A stretch of 42,646 nucleotides of DNA from JAUIET01 sp045105115 (GTDB taxonomy: Bacteria; Pseudomonadota; Gammaproteobacteria; Pseudomonadales; JAUIET01): the NCBI GenBank assembly GCA_045105115.1, contig JBGCDE010000165.1, positions 1 to 42,646 of the forward strand, in the 5' to 3' direction. Position numbers and translations under genes: made by a program. Position 1 is the stretch's first letter, and every line of letters begins with the position of its first letter. Below, piece after piece: positions 31,320 through 40,578 of this stretch. The notes under the pieces were generated by a model. That model was not told the origin of the DNA. It was given only the letters and a program-made list of their open reading frames with translations, and searched no databases.

Positions 31320-32254
31320 CGCGAGCCACCTCGCAATCCATCACGCAAGCGTGGATTCATCCACGTTGCGAGCACATCACTGAGCAGGTTAAATAATACA
31401 ATCAGCGTTGAAAGGAATATTGTGGTACCAAGAATCATTGTGTAGTCACGATTAAACGCGGCCTGCACATAGAAGCGACCAAGACCTGGTATCTGAAAGA
31501 TGGTTTCAACAACAAATGAACCCGACAGCAAACCAGCAAACGCCGGTCCGAGATAAGCAACCACAGGAACCAGGCCACCCCGCAGTGCATGCTTGAACAC
31601 TACAACATGCTCTGGCAAACCTTTGGCGCGCGCAGTGCGAATATAGTCTTGTGACATGACCTCCAACATACCACCGCGTGACAGGCGCGCTATGTAAGCG
31701 GCATAAGCAGCACCGAGCGTAATAGAAGGCAATATTTTGTCGCCGGGCAAATCACCCCAGCCTGATATTGGCAGCCACTCAAGCCAGATGCCAAACACCA
31801 GTACTAATAGCGGCCCAAGCAGAAAGGTGGGCATGCATATACCGATCATAGCCACTGACATCGGAATGTAGTCTTGTCGGGTATTAGGTTTTAGCGACGC
31901 CAGTACGCCTGCGGTGGTGCCTATCAGCAATGCAATCAATAAGGCATAAATACCCAACTCAGCCGTTACCGGAAAGCCGGAGGCAATCAAGTCCTGCACG
32001 GCCCAGCCAGGGTATTTGAAGGACGGCCCCATGTCGCCTCTTAACAGGTCCGCCATGTAAGATACGTACTGTTGCCAGAGACTTTGATCAAGGTTGTACT
32101 TGGCCTCAAGCGCACGTTTAACAGCCGGAATAACCGGCTTCTCTTCGTCGAAGGGTCCACCGGGGGCCTGACGTACCAGAAAGAATGTGGCCGTGATCAC
32201 CACGAACAATACGGGTATTGCCTGTAACAATCGAAAACCAATAAAACGAAGCAT
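31316..32254 (-). CDS. Oligopeptide-type ABC transporter, OppB-like permease
   Basis: A 312-residue inner-membrane permease with six hydrophobic segments. It shows the OppB N-terminus (FIGFRLLQAIPVLFVVI, then FFLVRQAPGGPF) and an EAA-type loop near DYIRTARAKGLPEHVV. Its ATG overlaps the stop of the binding protein by one base (TAATG), and its own stop overlaps the OppC-like start. Together these give a translationally coupled four-gene importer operon. Confidence 0.95.
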   Translation of the reverse strand: MLRFIGFRLLQAIPVLFVVITATFFLVRQAPGGPFDEEKPVIPAVKRALEAKYNLDQSLWQQYVSYMADLLRGDMGPSFKYPGWAVQDLIASGFPVTAELGIYALLIALLIGTTAGVLASLKPNTRQDYIPMSVAMIGICMPTFLLGPLLVLVFGIWLEWLPISGWGDLPGDKILPSITLGAAYAAYIARLSRGGMLEVMSQDYIRTARAKGLPEHVVVFKHALRGGLVPVVAYLGPAFAGLLSGSFVVETIFQIPGLGRFYVQAAFNRDYTMILGTTIFLSTLIVLFNLLSDVLATWMNPRLRDGLRGGSR

Positions 32255-33888
32255 TAGTTTGGCTTCTCCGCAGGGCCATCGGGCACAAGACTTACGTAGC
32301 GGAAATTGTAGTAGTCCATGTAGTTTGAATAGAGTCCTTTTACACTTGGGTGAACAAGGTGTTTACTCGAATAGGTATACAGCGGTACTACCGGCATGTG
32401 CTCCAGAAATATTCGCTCTGCCTGCTGAAATATTTCCAGGCGGGTATCATGATGTTTTGCATTCGGTGCTTGCTCTAAAACCAGTTGATCGTATTCTTCA
32501 TTGGCAAAGCCCGTTCTATTCACGCCACTGGCCGATGTCCAGATATCCATAAAGGTATTTGGATCCACGTAGTCACCAATCCAGCCGCCACGCGATGCAT
32601 CGAAATTGCCGGTGGTTTCGTCGTCCAGATAAACCTTCCAGTCCTTATTCTGCAGTCGAACCTCTATACCCAGCTCTTCACGCCACATTTGCTGAATGGC
32701 GATGGCAATCTTGCGATGTTGTTCATGTGTGTTGTACTGGATTTCCAGACCAGGGTAGCCCTTCCCTCCGGGGTAACCGGCATCGCTTAGCAGTGCTCGA
32801 GCTTTATCAGGGTCATAAGTAAATACATTTGGCGGCTCATAGCCAAGCAGGCCTGGCGGAACCACAGAATACGCTGGGGTAAATAAGCCATTCAATACTG
32901 TATCAATCAATCTGCGTCTATCAACACTCATCGATAAAGCCTGACGTACTCTAAGGTCGGCTAAATGCGGTTTTTTACTATTAATCCTGTATAGATAGGT
33001 GCCGATATACGGCGAAATTTTTAGTACCTCTGGCCGGTTCTCTCGATACCAGGGTATTCGATCTATCGGCACGTCTTCAGTGCGATGCAATTGACCGGCT
33101 CTGAACATACGCTCTTCAGTCGTTTGTTTGTCTATTGGGTAAAAGCGTATCGCATTGAGTTTCACCTTTTTCGCATCCCAATAAGTCGGGTTCTTTTTTA
33201 CGGAAAGGTATTTAAACAAACGCCATTCGTCCAGCAAGAAAGGACCGTTAGTGACAATGTTCTCAGGACGCGTCCAGCGCGTATAAGACTGGTCCGGCGC
33301 ACCAAACTTTTCAACAGTGCCTCTGTGTACCGGAAACAACGCATAGTGATCCAACAGTTGCAGAAAATACGGGGCCGGTGCATCCAGTTCTACTCGGAAG
33401 GTCTGCGCATCCACCGCCTTGATGCCTACTGCAGAGAAATCTTCCAACTCCTGTTTAAAATAGGCTTCCGCATTTTTTATGGGAAAATACATAAATACAT
33501 ACGAGCTTGCTAAAGCCGGCTGCAAGGCCCGCCACCAGGACCACTCAAAATCGATTGCCGTGACCTTGTCACCATTCGACCAAACGGCATCGTCGCGAAT
33601 CGTAAACGTATACACACGGCCATCATTTGAGACTGTCCAGCTCTCTGCTACACCAGGTTCGATAGCAAGAGTCTCTGGATTCTTGAGCACCAGGCCTTCG
33701 AACAAAGCACCAATAATATGGTGTTCCGGTACGCCAGTTACTACGTGAGGATCAAGGCCTTGTGGCTCGCCGTAATTGCCATAATGCAAAACACCGTCGC
33801 GATTGCCTTGAGTAACATTGGTTTCGCCGCCAACACATGCAAGCAGAGAAGCGCTGATAAATAGAGAAATTATTATTCTGTGTGCCAT
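32254..33888 (-). CDS. Oligopeptide-binding lipoprotein (OppA family)
   Basis: A 544-residue extracytoplasmic binding protein of the OppA/DppA family (SBP_bac_5). The N-terminus is a short signal with lipobox LLAC (C18), so it is a lipoprotein anchored in the membrane facing the periplasm. The family block beginning near ALFEGLVLKNPETLAIEPG, the NGPFLLDEW region and the C-terminal lobe are intact. The ATG at 33888 opens the operon. OppA-like WTSASGVN and NTFMDIW segments suggest an oligopeptide substrate, but cell-wall peptides or other oligomers are possible. Confidence 0.94.
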   Translation of the reverse strand: MAHRIIISLFISASLLACVGGETNVTQGNRDGVLHYGNYGEPQGLDPHVVTGVPEHHIIGALFEGLVLKNPETLAIEPGVAESWTVSNDGRVYTFTIRDDAVWSNGDKVTAIDFEWSWWRALQPALASSYVFMYFPIKNAEAYFKQELEDFSAVGIKAVDAQTFRVELDAPAPYFLQLLDHYALFPVHRGTVEKFGAPDQSYTRWTRPENIVTNGPFLLDEWRLFKYLSVKKNPTYWDAKKVKLNAIRFYPIDKQTTEERMFRAGQLHRTEDVPIDRIPWYRENRPEVLKISPYIGTYLYRINSKKPHLADLRVRQALSMSVDRRRLIDTVLNGLFTPAYSVVPPGLLGYEPPNVFTYDPDKARALLSDAGYPGGKGYPGLEIQYNTHEQHRKIAIAIQQMWREELGIEVRLQNKDWKVYLDDETTGNFDASRGGWIGDYVDPNTFMDIWTSASGVNRTGFANEEYDQLVLEQAPNAKHHDTRLEIFQQAERIFLEHMPVVPLYTYSSKHLVHPSVKGLYSNYMDYYNFRYVSLVPDGPAEKPN

Positions 33889-34106
33889 TTACCGGCATGC
33901 TATCACAGTCATTACGAAGATCATTGTGGACCAACGGTAGCGTTTCATTATGCTGCGAGCCGTGCAATCAATAACTTGAGCACCGTTGAGCGGTAAAAAT
34001 GAGAGCTTGATCGCATTTTGATCGTAAATACTAGAGTCTGGAAAGTCTGTTAACTACCTTTTGGAGTGGAAATCACAGTTGTTGGCACTAGCCATTGGGA
34101 TTCAGG

Positions 34107-34343
34107 ATGATCAACTCAGCCATTCAATCAGGTATTGCCGGAATACGCCAAGGCGTGGAAAGCACCCATCAAGCGGCAAATGATATTGTAAAAGTGACCA
34201 CTGCTTCTAAAGACGCAGAGGATAAGGGCTTGCCAGACGCACTGGTATCACTAAAGCAAGGCGCTCGTCAGGTCGAAGCTTCGGCAACCGTTGTCGAGAC
34301 AGCGGATGAAACGCTGGGCACCTTGATCGACACCTTCAGTTAA
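34107..34343 (+). CDS. Small protein resembling a flagellar rod C-terminal segment
   Basis: A 78-residue protein. The C-terminus ASATVVETADETLGTLIDTF resembles the C-terminal helix of flagellar rod/hook proteins (FlgC/FlgG), where a similar E-x2-D-E-x-LG-x-LI pattern drives assembly. Only this tail is recognisable; no rod protein N-terminus is present. The ATG at 34107 is preferred to a TTG at 34095. It is followed 21 bases later by a SprA-type protein gene. No known flagellar gene is in the window, so the role is open. Confidence 0.65.
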   Translation: MINSAIQSGIAGIRQGVESTHQAANDIVKVTTASKDAEDKGLPDALVSLKQGARQVEASATVVETADETLGTLIDTFS

Positions 34344-34364
34344 GCGATAAGCTCCGTAACCGAC

Positions 34365-35048
34365 ATGAACGTGTCATCTGCTACAGTTCCCTTCGCGCAG
34401 TCACATGCACATGCTCAACATGCGCATGCAACGGAACATCCTTCGACAAGGGCGAATCGTGACGTCGCAGATGCGAGCGAACCAAAGCAAGATGAAAAAG
34501 CCGCAGACAAACGCTTAAGCGAAGAAGAAACTCGAAAAATTAACGAGCTAGCCGCCAGAGACCGGGAGGTTCGGGCTCATGAGCAAGCCCATGCAGCTGT
34601 TGGCGGCGTTCACGCTGGTGCACCTACCTACACATTTGAACAAGGACCTAACGGGCGAAAATACGCGGTGGGTGGCGAAGTATCAATTTCAACAAGCCCG
34701 GTTGCTGGCGATGCCGAAGCGACCATCAGAAAAGCCGATCAGATAAAGCGTGCCGCATTGGCGCCTGCGCAACCTTCTGCGCAAGATCGCGCGGTCGCAG
34801 CGCAAGCAACGCAAATGAAGATTGACGCCCAGATCGAACTTCGAGAACAGAAAGCAGCCGAATTGGCTGAACAGCTTGAGCAAAGCGAATCAGATCCTGA
34901 CACCGTTGCAAGTTCAGATTCCAGTAGCACCGACAGTGATTCAAATGGCGAGTCATCGGCAAGACAATCAATTGCCGAACAGTTGATAACTTCTGCATTT
35001 GTAGCTCAAGAAAGCAGCGAAGACTATGCATTCCAGGCCGTTGCCTGA
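34365..35048 (+). CDS. SprA-like putative metalloprotease
   Basis: A 227-residue protein with the short zinc-peptidase-like motif HEQAH at residues 72-76 inside DREVRAHEQAHAAVGG, followed by YTFEQGPNGRKYAVGGEV. This is the core of the SprA-related family (PF12118 type, putative metalloproteases). The N- and C-terminal thirds are low-complexity, rich in Ala, Ser, Glu and Gln (a likely coiled coil around 145-195), and no signal peptide is seen. It follows the small flagellar-like gene and both may be co-transcribed. Proteolytic activity of this family is unproven. Confidence 0.8.
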   Translation: MNVSSATVPFAQSHAHAQHAHATEHPSTRANRDVADASEPKQDEKAADKRLSEEETRKINELAARDREVRAHEQAHAAVGGVHAGAPTYTFEQGPNGRKYAVGGEVSISTSPVAGDAEATIRKADQIKRAALAPAQPSAQDRAVAAQATQMKIDAQIELREQKAAELAEQLEQSESDPDTVASSDSSSTDSDSNGESSARQSIAEQLITSAFVAQESSEDYAFQAVA

Positions 35049-35155
35049 GAATGCACCACTTTCCTCAGAACAAGTAACCGCTGGTCGTCCGGCACTTCTA
35101 GTCACACAGCATCATTCGCTGTAAGCTTCGCTCTGAAGTCTCAAAGAACAAACCA

Positions 35156-35887
35156 GTGACCACTGCCAGCCTAATTCCAGTCGGCGACTCTGCCCTGTTA
35201 ATCGAATTCGAAAATCGTATTGATCCGGACATCAACGCTCAGGTTTTGCGGCTTAAGCAGCGCCTGGATGCATCGCATCTACAGGGCATTATCGAAGTTG
35301 TGCCTTCCTACAGATCGCTTCTGATCCAATACAGCTGCATCACTACGTCGCTTGAGCGACTCAGTGAGAAAGTGGCGACACTGATTGACGAAACTGGCGC
35401 TGAACAAAGCGACTCAAACTGCTGGCGCGTGCCTGTGCTCTATGGTGGTGAGGCTGGCTGCGATCTGGACGACGTTGCGCGATTACACGAGATGAGTACC
35501 GCAGACGTGATTCGTCTACATGGCGAAGCCGTATTTCGTGTTTACATGCTCGGCTTCGCGCCTGGGTGGTGCTATCTGGGCGGGCTTCCGGAGTCATTAC
35601 ATACCCCGCGCTTGAAATCACCACGTCTGCAAGTGCCCAAAGGGTGTATTTCAATTGGCGGCCAGCAAGGCATGATTGGCGCACTGGCCATGCCCAGTGG
35701 CTGGCGACTATTAGGGCAAACTCCGGTCAGAAGCTACGACCCAAACCGGCAACCCCCGTTCATTATTGAAGCCGGCGATGAAGTACAATTTTACCCGGTC
35801 GACAGCAATGAATACCTTCGTTTGGAGCAAGCAGCCGAAAAAGGTGACCCGCTGATTGAAGCCATTGCGTCGGGGAAAGAGCAATGA
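35156..35887 (+). CDS. pxpB: 5-oxoprolinase subunit PxpB (KipI family)
   Basis: A 243-residue KipI/PxpB protein with the typical start IPVGDSALLIEFENRID and the block GFAPGWCYLGGLPESLHTPRL. It also has the VPKGCISIGGQQ segment of the cyclophilin-like domain. With PxpC (and PxpA) it forms the ATP-dependent 5-oxoproline hydrolase that returns pyroglutamate to glutamate. The start is a GTG at 35156. It overlaps pxpC by four bases. pxpA is not in the window. Confidence 0.93.
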   Translation: MTTASLIPVGDSALLIEFENRIDPDINAQVLRLKQRLDASHLQGIIEVVPSYRSLLIQYSCITTSLERLSEKVATLIDETGAEQSDSNCWRVPVLYGGEAGCDLDDVARLHEMSTADVIRLHGEAVFRVYMLGFAPGWCYLGGLPESLHTPRLKSPRLQVPKGCISIGGQQGMIGALAMPSGWRLLGQTPVRSYDPNRQPPFIIEAGDEVQFYPVDSNEYLRLEQAAEKGDPLIEAIASGKEQ

Positions 35888-36831
35888 ACGAAGCGGGCTT
35901 GCGCATAGTTCAGATCACGCCTCTGTGCCAACTGCAGGACCTGGGGCGTTTAGGCTTCCAGTCGCATGGCGTGACTCGAAGCGGCGCCGCTGACCCATTC
36001 AATTTCAAAGTTGCAAATGTGTTGTTAGGCAATCCCGTTAATACGCCTTGCCTGGAATTTGCATTGATCGGCGGCGAATTCGAAGTGCTTGCTGATAGGC
36101 TGAAAATCGCGTTTGCGGGCCACTTTGAACTGTTTATCAATGACACGGCGATTGACAGCTTTTGCACGCATTCGCTGCAACGGGGCGATCACTTGAGAAT
36201 CGGCGCTCCAATAAGCGGGGTACGAGGTTACCTTTCTGTTCTTGATGGCTTTGAGTGCACGCCGGAATTAAACAGTTGCGCTACACATTTGCGATCGGGC
36301 CTCGGCGGTTTTACATCTGGCATGGCTGTTGGCTCACTTCTACCAACCCGACAAAGCTGGGTTGCCAAAACCCGTGACTACGCAATTCGAAAAAGTTTGC
36401 AACGCCCGAGTCGTTCGAGTATCCGACTGGTAGCCGGCCCTCAACAAGCCCATTTTACCGAGCGCGGTCTGGCCGATTTTTACGCCGCTGAGTTTTCCGT
36501 GCAAGCTGATTCCGACCGCATGGGCATTCGCCTGCAAGGTAAAACCATTGAGCACGCCGGTGACGGCAATATTATCTCTGATCCTGTTCTGCCGGGCAGC
36601 GTGCAAATTCCAGCGTCTGGCGACCCAATCATACTGATGGTTGATGGCCCCACCACTGGCGGTTACCCAAAAATTGGCACTGTCGCAAGCGTGGACATTG
36701 GCGTGTTAGGCCAGCTCGGTGCCGGCGAAACTATTCGTTTTGAAGACATCAGCGTAGCTGACGCGCAGCAACTAGCGCGCGAAGAACATGCCTTTTTTAC
36801 GTCGCTGGCACAGAGACTGGACTGCTACTAA
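35884..36831 (+). CDS. pxpC: 5-oxoprolinase subunit PxpC (KipA family)
   Basis: A 315-residue PxpC/KipA protein. The N-terminal LQDLGRLGFQSHGVTRSGAAD and later VDGPTTGGYPKIGTVASVDI are hallmark segments of the biotin-carboxylase-like allophanate hydrolase fold. The ATG overlaps the pxpB stop (ATGA), as in the usual pxpBC order. Its last four bases overlap the end of the converging NTF2-like gene. pxpA, normally the third gene of the operon, is absent here. Confidence 0.94.
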   Translation: MNEAGLRIVQITPLCQLQDLGRLGFQSHGVTRSGAADPFNFKVANVLLGNPVNTPCLEFALIGGEFEVLADRLKIAFAGHFELFINDTAIDSFCTHSLQRGDHLRIGAPISGVRGYLSVLDGFECTPELNSCATHLRSGLGGFTSGMAVGSLLPTRQSWVAKTRDYAIRKSLQRPSRSSIRLVAGPQQAHFTERGLADFYAAEFSVQADSDRMGIRLQGKTIEHAGDGNIISDPVLPGSVQIPASGDPIILMVDGPTTGGYPKIGTVASVDIGVLGQLGAGETIRFEDISVADAQQLAREEHAFFTSLAQRLDCY

Positions 36832-37301
36832 TTGCCTCGGTAGCTATTATCAGCCTTGCCATCATTGTCAGGCAAATAGGTCTGAAACATTTCGCCTAGC
36901 TCGCCATCATTATGTTTCGGAATACGATACCAGGTGCGAATCACCAAGGAACCGTCAGGTTCAAAACGGAATGATTCGATGGAAGGCTCAACAAATACTT
37001 CACCATTTTTGGTGACGTGATTATTCATTACCCAACAGACTTCATTGGCCAGAACAAACAATGACTCTTTGGGAATATGAAACTTAACGTTCGGCTGAAA
37101 AAGATCCCAGCTGTCTTCGCAGCAATGTTTGAAGCCAAATTTTTCTGGTGTGCCAACAGGGTCTAGCATTCTTATCGCATCACCTTGCACCACAGTTCGG
37201 TAGGAATCAATCCAGCCTTGCTTATCGCCCGCTGTCCACAATTTGTCGTAGTTGTTTGCCCAGGCCTTTAATGCCTCACGCGTTGGTATTTTAGAAGCCA
37301 T
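36828..37301 (-). CDS. NTF2/SnoaL-like protein
   Basis: A 157-residue protein of the NTF2-like/SnoaL superfamily. It has the N-terminal helix KAWANNYDKLWTAGDKQGWIDSY, then a cone-shaped sheet signature ending FRFEPDGSLVIRTWYRIP. The ATG at 37301 has an AGAGGAA ribosome site, better than the TTG at 37316. Members include steroid delta-isomerases and polyketide cyclases, but many bind ligands without known catalysis. It is the last gene of the sulfotransferase-MDR-DUF3604 operon, 11 bases behind DUF3604. Confidence 0.75.
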   Translation of the reverse strand: MASKIPTREALKAWANNYDKLWTAGDKQGWIDSYRTVVQGDAIRMLDPVGTPEKFGFKHCCEDSWDLFQPNVKFHIPKESLFVLANEVCWVMNNHVTKNGEVFVEPSIESFRFEPDGSLVIRTWYRIPKHNDGELGEMFQTYLPDNDGKADNSYRGN

Positions 37302-37312
37302 GCTATTTCCTC

Positions 37313-39532
37313 TCAAGAGCTTGTGTTATTAGTCTGCGAAACCGCAGGTGAAACAAATATTGGCGATGACCAGGCGCGTTCTTCAAGTGGTGCCAGACAA
37401 TCATCATTGGCCGCGGTTCTTGGCCCTGCGTAGCAAGGGTTTACTTTTATGCAGTTACCATCAACGTCATACTCGCACCGTAAACCTCCACCATTAATTG
37501 CATCACTCGCCTCTTGAATGGCGCGTACGTAGTAAACCGCTTCTCTGCCTGATTCCAGGAATTGTTCGTCACTGAACTCAACGTTGCAAACAACTGAATC
37601 CGGATCACACTGAAACGTCTTCCAGGGGTCTTCAATGAGATCAGCCACATCCTCTTCGGGCGACGCTTGCGGCAAAATTCTAACCACTTCAATACGCTTC
37701 ATTGTCTTGCGTTGATCGGAAGGGTTATAACATTCACCACTGCACAGCGTTTGCAGCTGCTCCGTCCCAAGCGCATCTACCGCATGATCCGGGCATCCGG
37801 GTAATTGCTCGAATGCACCAACAGCTGATACCTTAAATCTTGGATTATTCTCACGCTGAAGTTCTGACCCCATCGGTTTTGGCTGTGACGGCTCGCTCAC
37901 TTCATCGAACCAAAGCAAGGTACGGTCACCAGACGTCGCATACACGTTTTTGCTGCTCAGGCCGTCCCATATGGATTGCCTGTTGCGTCCATCACTGTGC
38001 ACCGCGACCAGCCCACCCGTCATCCAAAACGAGGCTTGGCGCTCCATATTACGCTGCTTGTTCAAGCTAACATCGGCGACCTCGCTGAGCGGAATAGATC
38101 GCGCAATCGCTTCTCTGGAATCACGCATCATATTATTCGCCATGCGTTCTTTAGCGGGCGACATGCCGTCGGTGAACTGTCGCCGTTCAAATTCCTTATA
38201 ACCTGTGCCGGGTGCCGCACCGTGATTATCACTCGAGCCGATAAAACCAAAACGAAATCGCAAAGGTTCCTGTGGGTTATCAAAGTTTGTGATCGCCAGA
38301 GCGTATTGGGCGGTAGTTTTTGGGCGGTGATCCATACCTTCTGCGAAGCAGTCCTTGCATTGCCCGCAATTAAGCCAGTCTGTTAATTCCTGACCAGGAA
38401 CCGTCAAATGACCCGAAATTCCTGCATCAACAAAGTTCTGGCGAGCGCGAGCGGCTCTATTAGAGCACTCTATATCGTCAGCACCTTCTGCAGCACAGCG
38501 CTGTGCAATGATATTTCCGGCTTGCCAGCAACATGGCAAGTAATCATCGGATGGTGAAGGGCAACTGCCATTACCTTGATCATCCAATACGCTCGCCGCC
38601 CACGGTCGATATTCTTCTGAATTGCCGTGCCCGGAATACACTTCAAACAGGGTCTGTAATCGAGTGTCGTGATATCGCTTGGTCAGCTGTTTGTTGAAGC
38701 TTGTTGTGGGTGGCGTGTTGAGCCCCCAGGCATTGCCGTGCGGAATAACCAGAGCATCAAAGTTCCATTGGTTTAACTTTTCGAACAAGTCAGCCGGCGT
38801 ATTAGCAACCTCAAGACAATCTGACGGCAAGTCACGTGTATCCACACTTGGTTCACAGATAGGTGTTTCGGCGATCTCACTGTAGTAAGTATCAATACCG
38901 AAGTAGTAATCGCGGTTTTCAAAATCGCCCAGAGCCATCATCCATTGCGCTATGCGACCCATGGGTGCTTTGTTCAGCTTTTCTCGCGGCGACGCGATGG
39001 CACGCGTGGGCACTTTGTCGTCTTCGGTATCAAGAAAAATAACGTTCTTGTGCCCAAAGTGTTTCGAAGGATCGGTGTTGACCTGACTCCACTCCCAGCC
39101 AAGAAAAGCGACGATATCTGGATTCTCAGGATCACCGGCAACAGCGTTGCATTGACGCACCACATCTTTGGTATCTTGCCAGCGCTGCGGTGTGACACCT
39201 TCGGCGTGGTCATTGATAGACCAGAAGTCTAGCGCTGAACAATAGCGAGCAAAGTCGCAAGCCGTTGCTGGTGGCGTTAATCCACGACCACCAGCAACCG
39301 GCATGGCAGTAATAAACGCATCTGGCGAAAAAGTAGTGTGTACATGCAAGTCACCAAATAGTATTTGCTCTCTGGCTTGTGGTTGAACTGATTGCTGGCG
39401 ATTCTTACGTTCTGCCACCGCCGCTTGTGATACAGCCGGTGCTGACACCGCTCCCCCACTCTGTCGTTCTGCGCAAGCGATAACGCATAGCGAAAACACC
39501 AACAGCACTGGCAGCTGTGCCATAAATCTCAT
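37313..39532 (-). CDS. DUF3604 lipoprotein with PHP-like metal site
   Basis: A 739-residue DUF3604 protein. It has a signal peptide with lipobox VIAC (C20), so it is anchored at the cell surface or periplasm. The domain opens with FGDLHVHTTFSPDA (H63, H65), a PHP-like metal-binding signature, followed by SINDHAEG and FIGSSDNHGAAPG. Many cysteines (CNRAAR, CGQCKDCF, CSGEC) suggest disulfides or an extra metal. The family is of unknown function, probably a metal-dependent hydrolase or phosphatase. The ATG overlaps the MDR stop by four bases. Confidence 0.88.
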   Translation of the reverse strand: MRFMAQLPVLLVFSLCVIACAERQSGGAVSAPAVSQAAVAERKNRQQSVQPQAREQILFGDLHVHTTFSPDAFITAMPVAGGRGLTPPATACDFARYCSALDFWSINDHAEGVTPQRWQDTKDVVRQCNAVAGDPENPDIVAFLGWEWSQVNTDPSKHFGHKNVIFLDTEDDKVPTRAIASPREKLNKAPMGRIAQWMMALGDFENRDYYFGIDTYYSEIAETPICEPSVDTRDLPSDCLEVANTPADLFEKLNQWNFDALVIPHGNAWGLNTPPTTSFNKQLTKRYHDTRLQTLFEVYSGHGNSEEYRPWAASVLDDQGNGSCPSPSDDYLPCCWQAGNIIAQRCAAEGADDIECSNRAARARQNFVDAGISGHLTVPGQELTDWLNCGQCKDCFAEGMDHRPKTTAQYALAITNFDNPQEPLRFRFGFIGSSDNHGAAPGTGYKEFERRQFTDGMSPAKERMANNMMRDSREAIARSIPLSEVADVSLNKQRNMERQASFWMTGGLVAVHSDGRNRQSIWDGLSSKNVYATSGDRTLLWFDEVSEPSQPKPMGSELQRENNPRFKVSAVGAFEQLPGCPDHAVDALGTEQLQTLCSGECYNPSDQRKTMKRIEVVRILPQASPEEDVADLIEDPWKTFQCDPDSVVCNVEFSDEQFLESGREAVYYVRAIQEASDAINGGGLRCEYDVDGNCIKVNPCYAGPRTAANDDCLAPLEERAWSSPIFVSPAVSQTNNTSS

Positions 39533-40575
39533 ACAGTAATCACCACACGGCCGCTTGTTTTTCTATCCGCCATATCTTGTACGCACTGGGGAAGATCTGC
39601 AAACGCAGCAGTCTGGCCAATCACAGCGCGCAGCTTGCCTTGCTCTACCAAACTGCAGACCTCACGCATTATTGACTCACCCAATGTTCTGTGCGGAAAA
39701 TTCCAGCCCATGGCTTCTTTAATAAAAGGCCCAGTGGCGTCATCAGCGTATGCCAGTAACACACCGCACAGGCGAAAGTTGCCGAGCGCTATACGGCGAG
39801 GCACCAGAAACTTTTCATCCGCCACAGTTTTATCTGATGCGAAACCATTCATTACATAACGCCCGTTGTAAGCAAGGCAATTCATGGACTTTTCCATAAC
39901 GGATTCGCCCACATTATCAAACACCACTTCAACGCCACGCTTGTTGGTGTATTCCATCACCCGGCTGTCGAACTCTTCCTTTTGGTAGTTAACTACTTCA
40001 TCGGCACCCAAGTCACGACACAGCGCCAGCTTTTCATCCGACCCTGCTGTAGCTATAACCTTTGCGCCTCTTAGCTTGGCAAGCTGAATCGCTGCACTGC
40101 CAGCACCCCCTGCCGCGGCGTGAATCAACACAGTTTCATCGGCTTGCAAGTCAGCCCGATCATACAAACCCAACCAGGCCAGATGAAAAGGGAAGAACAA
40201 TGCAGCAGCATCTGGCAGTGGAATTGTCTCGGGCACTTCAAACAATGAGACGATTGGGCACACAGCGTATTGTGCAAACCCTCCATGTGCGCCAGCTGTG
40301 ATACCAACCACACGCTTGCCTTGCCAGGATTCCGCGCCGGCACCGCAGCTGTCGACAATACCCATTACTTCCATACCCGGACTGTAGGGCAACTCTGGCT
40401 CTACCATCATGTTGCCACCCATCACTCTTTCAAGATCATTCAGGTTGAGTGGAATACCGTGCACACGAACAAGTACTTCCTTGTCGCCCGGTTCTGGCAA
40501 TGGCACGTCTTCAAGCTTGAGCGCATCGAGCGGAGGACCATATTGCTGAGTTCGCCAGGCTTGCATAGTACTCAT
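39529..40575 (-). CDS. MDR family NADPH:quinone-type oxidoreductase
   Basis: A 348-residue medium-chain reductase of the quinone oxidoreductase group. The NADPH-binding motif is AAAGGAGSAAIQLAKLRGA. Segments LNLNDLERVMGG, YSPGMEVMGIVD and VFDNVGESVMEKSM match the family, and no structural zinc cysteines are present. It is the second gene of the minus-strand operon and follows the sulfotransferase after three bases. It could reduce an enone or quinone intermediate of the same small-molecule pathway. The substrate is unknown. Confidence 0.9.
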   Translation of the reverse strand: MSTMQAWRTQQYGPPLDALKLEDVPLPEPGDKEVLVRVHGIPLNLNDLERVMGGNMMVEPELPYSPGMEVMGIVDSCGAGAESWQGKRVVGITAGAHGGFAQYAVCPIVSLFEVPETIPLPDAAALFFPFHLAWLGLYDRADLQADETVLIHAAAGGAGSAAIQLAKLRGAKVIATAGSDEKLALCRDLGADEVVNYQKEEFDSRVMEYTNKRGVEVVFDNVGESVMEKSMNCLAYNGRYVMNGFASDKTVADEKFLVPRRIALGNFRLCGVLLAYADDATGPFIKEAMGWNFPHRTLGESIMREVCSLVEQGKLRAVIGQTAAFADLPQCVQDMADRKTSGRVVITV

Positions 40576-40578
40576 GAT

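Noticed and set aside
34083..34100. A TGGCAC...TTG sequence resembling a sigma-54 promoter upstream of the flagellar-like gene
   Set aside because: The GG and GC elements are off by one base from the required spacing, and the box would lie almost on top of the start codon.
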